A model generated the notes under the pieces. The model had not been told where the DNA came from and did no database searches. It saw only the letters and a list, made by a program, of their open reading frames with translations. Positions 1 to 5,359 of a stretch of DNA of 6,080 nt are shown one piece after another. Origin of the DNA: Acetobacteraceae bacterium (GTDB taxonomy: Bacteria; Pseudomonadota; Alphaproteobacteria; Acetobacterales; Acetobacteraceae); NCBI GenBank assembly GCA_030044345.1, contig JASHVY010000132.1, forward strand, positions 1-6,080. The letters are read 5' to 3'. Position numbers and translations under genes: made by a program. Within the stretch, counting starts at the first letter, position 1. The number at the start of each line of letters is the position of its first letter.

Positions 1-292
1 GGCGGACGAGATGTTCGCAAGCCTTGGCAAGCTCGCCGCCCTGCCGGACGATACCCTGATCTGCTGCGGCCACGAATATACCGAGCAGAACGGGCGCTTC
101 GCCCTCTCTGTCGATCCCGCGAATCCGGCTCTGCTGCGGCGGATGGAGGAAGTCCGCCGCCTCCGAGGGGCCGGAGTGCCGACGCTGCCGGCGCGGCTCG
201 CCGAGGAACGGGCTGCCAACCCCTTTCTCCGGGCTGTCTCCGCGGTGGATTTTGCGCGCCTGCGCGAGGCGAAGGATGTCTTCCGGGGATAG
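1..292 (+). CDS. gloB: Hydroxyacylglutathione hydrolase (glyoxalase II), C-terminal part, 5' end outside the window
   Basis: Glyoxalase II hydrolyses S-lactoylglutathione to D-lactate and glutathione, the second step of methylglyoxal detoxification in the cytosol. The reading frame is open from base 2, so the methionine codon at 11 is probably internal. It ends at TAG 290-292. The visible part has the family signature CGHEYT (His codon 71-73, a metal-ligand histidine of the metallo-beta-lactamase fold). This is followed by the C-terminal helical domain that binds glutathione, including a GVPTLP stretch and the conserved NPFLR near the end. These are the usual landmarks of the last third of GloB, and the protein ends at the usual place shortly after NPFLR. 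The N-terminal metal site (THxHxDH) lies upstream and is not visible. Family identification is by eye but the motifs are very characteristic. Confidence 0.93.
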   Translation, partial: ADEMFASLGKLAALPDDTLICCGHEYTEQNGRFALSVDPANPALLRRMEEVRRLRGAGVPTLPARLAEERAANPFLRAVSAVDFARLREAKDVFRG

Positions 293-487
293 ATTTTCGA
301 TGAGCCGCTTTCGCGGAATGGTTTTCTTTCGGCACGCGGAGACCGTGCGATGGACGTTCTCCCGGCTTCGGCTCCCTGGAGCGCGGTGATCGGAAGTCAT
401 CACGCTCTCGTTTTGTTTTCCCGATCAATTTCATGGCGCCGCCCCCCCTCGGGCTTTCTCTTGGGCTTTGGCGGGCCGCTTCTCGCC

Positions 488-527
488 GGGGTCCCCGTCG
501 CGGGGTGTCCCGATTCCGCCGGACCCC
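488..527. promoter_or_regulatory. Inverted repeats, candidate upstream activator site
   Basis: A perfect 7-bp inverted repeat, GGGGTCC (488-494) and GGACCCC (521-527), has its arms about 33 bases apart centre to centre, close to three helical turns. Inside it lies a second dyad, CCCCG/CGGGG (493-497 and 501-505), and a GTCC-N10-GGAC match (507-524). The centre is roughly 60 to 130 bases upstream of the start sites expected from the two sigma-54-like elements. That is the usual distance for an enhancer-binding protein. GC-rich DNA produces such dyads by chance, so a role is an inference. Confidence 0.25.
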
Positions 528-568
528 ATATTGATCCGGCTCCGGCCAGGCCGCCGGGCCCACCGCGT

Positions 569-585
569 TTGGCGCAAATCGTGCA
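569..585 (+). promoter_or_regulatory. Candidate sigma-54 promoter 1 (-24/-12)
   Basis: The sequence TTGGCGCAAATCGTGCA matches the sigma-54 consensus YTGGCACRNNNNTTGCW. TTGGC is exact, C and R at positions 7 and 8 match, and TGCA matches at the -12 side. The invariant GG (571-572) and GC (583-584) are separated by exactly 10 bases. Mismatches are position 6 (G for A) and position 13 (G for T). The expected start of transcription is near 596. It lies in a partial dyad (TTTGGC at 568-573 against GCCAAA at 602-607), so it could be an operator instead of, or as well as, a promoter. Confidence 0.4.
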
Positions 586-612
586 GATCGGTGCAAATTA
601 TGCCAAATGGGA

Positions 613-629
613 CTGGCCAAAGTGTTGCG
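613..629 (+). promoter_or_regulatory. Candidate sigma-54 promoter 2 (-24/-12), the better match
   Basis: CTGGCCAAAGTGTTGCG carries an exact -24 block CTGGC and an exact -12 block TTGC. The GG (615-616) and GC (627-628) are separated by exactly 10 bases, as required for RpoN. The differences from consensus are positions 6 and 7 (CA for AC) and the last base. The expected transcription start is near 640, leaving a leader of about 60 bases before the ATG at 699. The correct orientation, position and spacing make this the most likely promoter of the PQQ dehydrogenase unit. No convincing sigma-70 pair was seen in the same stretch. Confidence 0.5.
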
Positions 630-646
630 GCCATGACAGGATGTGC

Positions 647-667
647 TGGGTTGTCCGTGTCGACCCA
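647..667 (+). promoter_or_regulatory. 5'-UTR stem-loop upstream of the PQQ dehydrogenase
   Basis: TGGGTTG (647-653) can pair with CGACCCA (661-667), six Watson-Crick pairs and one G-T, around a 7-base loop. It ends about 18 bases before the ribosome binding site, leaving that site free. It would sit at the very 5' end of a message starting near 640, where such structures often stabilise mRNA. There is no T tract, so it is not a terminator. Function is an inference. Confidence 0.3.
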
Positions 668-684
668 CGAATGAACCAACCAAC

Positions 685-691
685 AAGGAGG
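685..691 (+). promoter_or_regulatory. Strong ribosome binding site of the PQQ dehydrogenase gene
   Basis: AAGGAGG is a full anti-16S match, placed 7 bases before the ATG at 699. It fixes the start of this gene and implies strong translation, in contrast with the weak site before the downstream cytochrome gene. Confidence 0.85.
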
Positions 692-698
692 AAATGCA

Positions 699-2357
699 AT
701 GACGCTCCGCGAACAGCTCAGAGCGGGAGTCGCCAGTCTTGCGCCGCTGGCGCTTGGCCTCTCGGCCGTCGTCTGGCTAGGTGCCGGAACGGCCCTTGCA
801 CAGGATACGCCGACCGCCTCGGAGTTCCTGAACGCTGCGACGGATACCGCGAACTGGATCCTTCCGGCGAAGAGCTATTCCGGAAACCACTATACGGATG
901 CGACGCAGATCAATCCGGGGAATGTCGGGGGTCTGCATCTCGCCTGGAAGACGACGCTCGATGATCCCGGCCCGATGGAAAACTCACCGATCGTCTACAA
1001 TGGCACGATGTACGTCACCACGGCGCATGATCACGTGTACGCGCTGGATGCCGCGACGGGCAAGGTGAAGTGGGGATTCACCGATAACCCGCATGTCATT
1101 TCCTTCGCTGCCAACCGGGGTATAGGGCTGCTGGACGGCAACGTCTATCTCGGCACGCTGGACGGCCACCTGATCGCACTGAATGCAGAAACCGGGCAGA
1201 AAGTGTGGGACAAAGTGACCGTGGCTGACACGGCCAATTCCTTCTACACGATGGCGCCGGTTCCCTATCACGATCCCAATAGCGGGCGCGACGAGCTTCT
1301 GGTCGGCGTGTCGAACGGTGACTGGGGCGGCATTGGCGACATCACCGCCTACGACCCGAAGGATGGCAGCGTGATCTGGAGCTGGCAGACCATTCCCGGC
1401 CCCGGCCAGCCCGGCCATGACACCTGGGGGGGCGACTCCTGGAAGCGGGGCGGCGCGTCGACCTGGGGGGGCGTGACCATCGATCCCTCCACGCAGACGA
1501 TCTTCCTCAACCTCGGCAATCCCTCGCCCGATTTCCTGGCCAGCGCACGACCGGGCGACAATCTCTACTCGAATACGATGGTTGCTCTCGACATTTCGAG
1601 CGGCCAGCCGAAACTGAAATGGTACCATCAGTTCATCCCGGCCGATACGCATGACTGGGATCCGCCGATGCAGCCGATCCTGTTCACGGGGACGGTCGGC
1701 GGGAACTCAGAGCAACTGGTCGCAACCGGTGACAAGGCGGGCAATGTCTGGATGCTCGACGCCGGCACCGGCAAGCTCGTCGACCATACCGTGGTTTCCT
1801 TCCAGAAAGGGCAGGACACGCCGCCGTCGCTCACCGGCAACTATGCCTGCCCGAACACGATCGGCGGTGTGGAGTATCAGGGCGGTTCCTTTGATCCGGC
1901 CACCAACACCGTCTTCCTGCCGAGCCAGAATGAGTGCGGGTTCTGGACGTCCAACAAGGAGGCCGTCTATATCGCCGGCCAGTTCTATCTGGGCGGCGCG
2001 TTCCCGAAGCTGGTCGGGCCTGACACGGGACAGATGAACGCGATCGACGTCTCGTCGGGAACGTTCAACTGGCGCCACTATTTCGATCTGCCGAACTATG
2101 GCGGCGCGCTCACCACGGCATCCGGCCTGGTCTTCTCCGGCAATCTCGGCGGGACCGAGAATGCCTTCAACACCAAGACTGGCGATATTCTGTGGAGTTA
2201 TGATACGGGCGGCTATATCCAGGCGCCGACCGAGGCCTATGAAGTGAACGGCCAGGAATATATCGTCCTCGCCTCGGGAGCAGCCGGCAACACGGCGATT
2301 CCCGAGCTGCCGGCGACCGGCCAGCCATCGGTCATCAGTGCCTTCACGCTCAAGTAA
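699..2357 (+). CDS. PQQ-dependent alcohol-dehydrogenase-type quinoprotein, periplasmic, heme-free
   Basis: This is a secreted beta-propeller enzyme that uses pyrroloquinoline quinone and a metal ion to oxidise an alcohol or aldehyde in the periplasm, passing electrons to a cytochrome c. Residues 1-34 form a signal peptide ending ALA|QD. The propeller follows, with typical blade motifs such as YALDAATGKVKW (114-125) and LIALNAETGQKVW (158-170). Aligned by eye to methanol and ethanol dehydrogenases: Asp208 takes the place of the metal-ligand Glu, Trp256 stacks on PQQ, Asn274 (GNPSP) is a metal ligand, Asp319 is the catalytic base, and Lys346 replaces the PQQ-contacting Arg. Asp321, two after the base, is the extra acid found in lanthanide-dependent members. 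The vicinal Cys-Cys before NRG (139-141) is absent (Ile-Ser). At 552 residues it is shorter than the usual roughly 600. There is no heme domain; the partner cytochrome is the next gene. The start is fixed by the strong ribosome binding site and signal peptide. The substrate cannot be told from sequence. Confidence 0.9.
   Translation: MTLREQLRAGVASLAPLALGLSAVVWLGAGTALAQDTPTASEFLNAATDTANWILPAKSYSGNHYTDATQINPGNVGGLHLAWKTTLDDPGPMENSPIVYNGTMYVTTAHDHVYALDAATGKVKWGFTDNPHVISFAANRGIGLLDGNVYLGTLDGHLIALNAETGQKVWDKVTVADTANSFYTMAPVPYHDPNSGRDELLVGVSNGDWGGIGDITAYDPKDGSVIWSWQTIPGPGQPGHDTWGGDSWKRGGASTWGGVTIDPSTQTIFLNLGNPSPDFLASARPGDNLYSNTMVALDISSGQPKLKWYHQFIPADTHDWDPPMQPILFTGTVGGNSEQLVATGDKAGNVWMLDAGTGKLVDHTVVSFQKGQDTPPSLTGNYACPNTIGGVEYQGGSFDPATNTVFLPSQNECGFWTSNKEAVYIAGQFYLGGAFPKLVGPDTGQMNAIDVSSGTFNWRHYFDLPNYGGALTTASGLVFSGNLGGTENAFNTKTGDILWSYDTGGYIQAPTEAYEVNGQEYIVLASGAAGNTAIPELPATGQPSVISAFTLK
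1422..1473 (+). repeat. Two copies of ACCTGGGGGGGCG, each with a G7 run, inside the PQQ dehydrogenase gene
   Basis: The 13-mer occurs at 1422-1434 and 1461-1473, 39 bases (13 codons) apart and in the same frame. Both copies encode Thr-Trp-Gly-Gly, the second containing the PQQ-stacking Trp256. Each holds a run of seven G, which could slip during replication. Recombination between the copies would delete 13 codons in frame. Confidence 0.7.
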
Positions 2358-2392
2358 GTCGTCCGATCAGGAAAGCAGGTAAGACTGTCATA

Positions 2393-3763
2393 ATGCAATC
2401 AATGACTTCGAACTTCCTCGTACCGGCCCGGGTTACCGGGCCGGCCTTTTTTCTTCTGGTTGCCTCTCTGTTGACGAGCGCCGTCATTCCGATGCCGGCG
2501 CGAGCCGCTGCGATGAGCGATCATCAGACGGCTGTTGCCGCTCTCTCCGATCTGCAAGCCGCGATTGGGGAAATCGTGCGTGTGGACCAGAGCTATTCCA
2601 CCGACAAGCATGTCTATTATCGGGCAAGCCAGCGCGCGATCAATGCGCTGGAAGGCGTGCGTGGCCCTGAGTATGTGGCGACGGTCGGGACATCGGGCGA
2701 TGCGGCGGGAGCAATCGGTCATATCGATGCCTTGCTTGATCGCAAGGAAACGCCGGTTTGGGCGGCTTCGCTGGATGGCGCAGAGGCGAATATACGCGCG
2801 GCCGTCGCGCATCTGGCGGATTCGCGGCACGCACATGAGCTGATGGACTATGAGCTCTCTGTCTCGCGGGCGCTTGCCTATCTCCTGGTCGCCCGGGGCG
2901 GCCCGACCGAGCTTGGCGTGTTCGGCGGGATGGAGGGCGTGCTCGCCAGCACCGTCCTCGGCGTTCCCGATGGAGCAACCATCGCGGATGGTTGCGCAGC
3001 CCCATCCACCGCGCCGTCCTACGGAGTTCATGGCGGCTACATCGCCTGGGTCGCGGTGCCGGCGGGCGAGGGGGCCCACGCGCTCGAGGAGAGTGCCGGA
3101 GAGACATCCGTGATCGTGCGGAACGGCATGATCATCCTGCCGACGGCTGCGGCTTCCACGGTGGCGAAGGCGTGCAACAGCCATGCCGCGATCGAGCCGA
3201 CCCCGGCCTCGCCGCCGCAACGGATGGCGGCGAACGCGCTTCCCGGGCCTGCGGATCCCGGGGCCGCGTCCCCAGCCCCCGCGAGCAGTTCGGCGGTGAA
3301 GCCCGCGCCGGCGAATGCCGTGCCCGCGAACACGGCTTCGGCGCAGGCCGCGCCGGCAAGCGCGGATGGCCCCCCTCCCGCGCTCTATACCAAGGAGCAG
3401 GCTGAGGCCGGCGCCGAGCTCTTCGCCTCGAAATGCGTTGCCTGCCATGGCTCGAATCTACAGGGCACGGCCGCGCCGTCGGTGGCAGGCAATGATTTCC
3501 TGGTCAATGCGAAGAAGAACGGCTGGACCCTCCAGGCTCTCCGCTACCTCGTCACGCAGGATATGCCCTTCAACGCGCCAGGTACGCTTTCTGCCTCCCA
3601 ATATGCCGATGCGCTCGCATTCCTGCTTGCCTCGAATTGCTATCCGGCGGGCAATACTCCGTTCCCGACAACGGATGAGCCCGTCTTCGCGAATATCAAG
3701 CTCGGGCCGGTCCCGGGCCCGCATCCGGACCAGAACAGTTTCGGCGTCTGCCCGAATAGCTGA
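2393..3763 (+). CDS. Secreted protein with unknown N-terminal domain fused to a class I cytochrome c, likely electron acceptor of the PQQ dehydrogenase
   Basis: This is a 456-residue periplasmic protein. Residues 1-40 are a signal peptide with a hydrophobic core at 18-32 and a cleavage site near ARAAA. Residues 41-167 look helical (alanine-rich, amphipathic) and resemble a helix bundle. Residues 168-263 look like a small mixed domain with Cys201 and Cys261, a possible disulfide. I do not recognise either part. Residues 265-330 are a Pro/Ala-rich linker. Residues 331-456 form a cytochrome c domain with heme motif CVACH (348-352), probable axial Met391 in QDMPFNAPG, and a tail with Cys416 and Cys453. 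It follows the dehydrogenase gene by 35 bases in the same direction, so it probably takes electrons from PQQ. The start at 2393 is kept because export requires the signal peptide; the ATG at 2402 is possible. The Shine-Dalgarno sequence is weak (AGGT at 2377-2380). A terminator-like hairpin lies in its first codons. Confidence 0.85.
   Translation: MQSMTSNFLVPARVTGPAFFLLVASLLTSAVIPMPARAAAMSDHQTAVAALSDLQAAIGEIVRVDQSYSTDKHVYYRASQRAINALEGVRGPEYVATVGTSGDAAGAIGHIDALLDRKETPVWAASLDGAEANIRAAVAHLADSRHAHELMDYELSVSRALAYLLVARGGPTELGVFGGMEGVLASTVLGVPDGATIADGCAAPSTAPSYGVHGGYIAWVAVPAGEGAHALEESAGETSVIVRNGMIILPTAAASTVAKACNSHAAIEPTPASPPQRMAANALPGPADPGAASPAPASSSAVKPAPANAVPANTASAQAAPASADGPPPALYTKEQAEAGAELFASKCVACHGSNLQGTAAPSVAGNDFLVNAKKNGWTLQALRYLVTQDMPFNAPGTLSASQYADALAFLLASNCYPAGNTPFPTTDEPVFANIKLGPVPGPHPDQNSFGVCPNS
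2423..2452 (+). terminator. Intrinsic-terminator-like hairpin inside the signal-peptide codons of the cytochrome gene
   Basis: CCGGCCCGG (2423-2431) and CCGGGCCGG (2436-2444) form a perfect 9-bp all-GC stem around the loop GTTA. Two C follow and then six T (2447-2452), with further pyrimidines after that. This is the standard form of a Rho-independent terminator on the plus strand. It starts 30 bases after the ATG at 2393, so it ends the dehydrogenase transcript unless read through. The same bases encode residues 11-20 of the cytochrome signal peptide. It could be an attenuator that keeps the cytochrome below the dehydrogenase, or a coincidence of GC-rich codons next to Phe-Phe. Confidence 0.6.
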
Positions 3764-3771
3764 GTCTCTTT

Positions 3772-4263
3772 TCAGGCCTCACGCGCGATCGTTCGCCCGA
3801 GCCGCTCCAGCGCCTCGCGCAGTGCCCCTTCCGGAAAAGAATCCAGCCGCGCTCTGAGGGCTTCCTCGACCTCCGGCCCTATTGTCCTCGCTGTCGGGGG
3901 CCGAGGTGAGGGGGAGAGGGGAACCTGATGGAAGCGAAGCCTCGTGACGAGCGAACGGCCCAGATGAGTATTGATCCGTTCGATGAGCTTCGGCGCGAGA
4001 TGCTGAAGCTCGAGCGCGACCGGACCGGCGCAGGCGAGCGAGAGCGTGCCCGCGACGCAGCGCTCGGGCGCCGTGACTGAAGCGAGCGCAGGCCCGACGA
4101 TGGCTTCCCAGTCGGCCAGCAATCGGGCAGCGGCGGGCGAGCGCCGGCGGAACGCCGGGCCCGTGATGGCGGGCAGCAGCGCCGCGATCGGCCGCGGGCC
4201 ATAAGGGTGCCGAGCCTCCTTCTTGTCCGCCTCCTTCTTGTCCGTTATCCCCGCTGAAGCCAT
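3772..4263 (-). CDS. DUF721 / DciA-family protein
   Basis: This 163-residue cytosolic protein has the DUF721 core at about residues 27-115. Its marks are DWEAIVGPALA (51-61), the ERCVAGTLSLACAGPVALELQHLAP-type strand-helix segment (67-91) and ERINTHLG (95-102). Proteins of this family include DciA, the ancestral loader of the replicative helicase DnaB. In alphaproteobacteria a DUF721 gene commonly sits next to mutY, as here. The N-terminus (residues 1-20) is charged, non-conserved and contains a perfect duplication DKKEADKKEA. The start at 4263 has an AGGAGGAGGA stretch (4277-4286, minus strand) about 13 bases upstream, slightly far but purine-rich. The C-terminal 40 residues are predicted helical and not recognised. 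The gene converges on the cytochrome gene with an 8-base gap and faces mutY head to head. Family assignment is secure; a helicase-loader role for this copy is inferred. Confidence 0.87.
   Translation of the reverse strand: MASAGITDKKEADKKEARHPYGPRPIAALLPAITGPAFRRRSPAAARLLADWEAIVGPALASVTAPERCVAGTLSLACAGPVALELQHLAPKLIERINTHLGRSLVTRLRFHQVPLSPSPRPPTARTIGPEVEEALRARLDSFPEGALREALERLGRTIAREA
4214..4243 (-). repeat. Perfect 15-bp tandem duplication in the DUF721 gene
   Basis: The unit GCCTCCTTCTTGTCC (plus strand) occurs twice without a gap, at 4214-4228 and 4229-4243. On the minus strand each unit reads GGACAAGAAGGAGGC and encodes Asp-Lys-Lys-Glu-Ala. The perfect identity suggests a recent slippage event in a non-conserved N-terminus. 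Each copy also contains an AAGGAGG ribosome-binding-like string inside the coding sequence. Confidence 0.9.
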
Positions 4264-4273
4264 ACCGTTCTTC

Positions 4274-5359
4274 GTGTCCTCCTCCTCGCTCTCGGACGCC
4301 GCGAGCCTGCTCCACTGGTATGATCGACACCGGAGGGATCTTCCCTGGCGCGCGCCGCCCGGAATCCCGCCGGACCCCTACCGCGTGTGGTTGAGCGAGA
4401 TCATGCTCCAGCAGACCACGGCGGCTGCGGTCGTACCCTATTTCGCCCGCTTCATCGAGCGCTTCCCGAGCTTCGCCGCACTCGCCGCCGTGCCGGAAGC
4501 AGAGGTGCTGGCCGCCTGGGCCGGGCTTGGCTATTACGCGCGCGCCCGCAACCTTCACCGCACGGCCCGCATTGTCGCCGCTCAGGGCTTGCCGCGCACG
4601 CCGGAAGCACTCGCGCGCCTGCCCGGCATCGGCACCTACACGGCCGCCGCCATCGCTGCGATTGCGTTCGGTGTTCCGGTGGTGCCGGTGGACGGCAATG
4701 TCGTCCGCGTGCTGGCGCGCCGCCACGCCATCACCGAGTCTTTGCCGGGGGCGTTGGCGCTCATTCACTCCGCCGCGCAGGCGCTCGCCGCCGATCCGTC
4801 CGTTGCCTCTCGCGCTGGAGATTTTGCGCAAGCGCTCTTCGATCTCGGGGCGACGATCTGCCGGCCCGCAGAGCCTGGCTGCGTGCTCTGCCCTTGGACG
4901 AGGGCTTGTCGCGCGCGCGCCGCCGGCATTGCCGCGAGCCTGCCGCGCAAAGCCCCGAAGCCAGTGCGCCCGCATCGCTATGGCGCGCATTTCTGGCTGG
5001 CCGATGATGCTGGGAACGTCCTGCTCCGACGCCGCCCGGCCTCCGGGCTGCTTGGCGGCATGACCGAGCTGCCCGGCACTGCCTGGCGTTCCGATCCCTG
5101 GCCAATCGCGGAGGCGCTGAAGGCGGCGCCGATGAAGGCCACCTGGCATCCGCTCGGCGAAGTGCGGCACGGATTCACGCATTTCACGCTTTCGCTCTCC
5201 GTCTTCGCCGCCCATGTGCGGCACATTCGCGCGGACGGATTTCTCTGCCCGGCCGCCGCGCTTGCAGATGAGGCCTTGCCTTCGGTCATGCGCAAATGCG
5301 TCCGTCTTGCAGAGCAAGCCTCGCCCGGCAGGGCGCGGCCTGGCATGCTCCTGCCATGA
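4274..5359 (+). CDS. mutY: A/G-specific adenine DNA glycosylase MutY
   Basis: MutY removes adenine mispaired with 8-oxoguanine or guanine, protecting against G:C to T:A changes. Numbering from the GTG at 4274, the protein has 361 residues. The N-terminal WYDRHRRDLPWR is followed by SEIMLQQT with catalytic Glu42. The helix-hairpin-helix LPGIGTYTAAAIAA is at 116-129, and VDGNV carries catalytic Asp140. The iron-sulfur loop is Cys196-x6-Cys203-x2-Cys206-x5-Cys212, exactly the family spacing. The C-terminal NUDIX-like domain that reads 8-oxoguanine includes GGMTELPG and HGFTHFTLSL. All catalytic and cluster residues are present, so it should be active. The GTG start gives the usual short lead before WYD and leaves 10 bases to the divergent DUF721 start. 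The frame continues upstream to a TTG at 4223, which would overlap that gene. No clear ribosome binding site is seen for either start. It overlaps nnr by ATGA, indicating an operon. Confidence 0.95.
   Translation: MSSSSLSDAASLLHWYDRHRRDLPWRAPPGIPPDPYRVWLSEIMLQQTTAAAVVPYFARFIERFPSFAALAAVPEAEVLAAWAGLGYYARARNLHRTARIVAAQGLPRTPEALARLPGIGTYTAAAIAAIAFGVPVVPVDGNVVRVLARRHAITESLPGALALIHSAAQALAADPSVASRAGDFAQALFDLGATICRPAEPGCVLCPWTRACRARAAGIAASLPRKAPKPVRPHRYGAHFWLADDAGNVLLRRRPASGLLGGMTELPGTAWRSDPWPIAEALKAAPMKATWHPLGEVRHGFTHFTLSLSVFAAHVRHIRADGFLCPAAALADEALPSVMRKCVRLAEQASPGRARPGMLLP

Larger units (their letters stand above)
293..698. other. Long intergenic region, likely control region of the PQQ dehydrogenase operon
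   Basis: About 400 bases with no convincing gene. Reading frames crossing it on both strands lack recognisable protein features and run into the PQQ dehydrogenase in a wrong frame. Just after gloB there are two small hairpins: CCGC/GCGG at 305-316 followed by a T-rich stretch, and GCACG/CGTGC at 332-348. Either could be a weak gloB terminator, but neither is convincing. Further on lie GC-rich inverted repeats (488-527), two sigma-54-like elements (569-585 and 613-629), a 5'-UTR stem-loop (647-667) and a strong ribosome binding site. The length and content fit a regulated promoter that needs upstream activator sites. Confidence 0.6.

Noticed and set aside
305..348. Small hairpins after gloB as a terminator
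   Set aside because: The stems are 4 and 5 bp, and the T-rich stretch is interrupted and displaced from the first stem. Not strong enough to list as a terminator.
300..389. 29-codon frame just after gloB containing FFRHAETV, reminiscent of a histidine-phosphatase RHGE motif
   Set aside because: Too short, without a ribosome binding site, and the similarity is limited to a few residues. Most likely chance.
350..964. 204-codon open frame on the plus strand spanning the intergenic region and the start of the dehydrogenase
   Set aside because: It overlaps the dehydrogenase signal peptide and propeller in the wrong frame, lacks a ribosome binding site and shows no protein family features.
2399..3448. 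349-codon open frame on the minus strand opposite the cytochrome gene
   Set aside because: Arg-rich shadow frame. The plus strand encodes a signal peptide and a heme motif.
3702..3721. GGGCC / GGCCC hairpin near the end of the cytochrome gene as a terminator
   Set aside because: It lies within the coding region about 45 bases before the stop and has no T tract after it.
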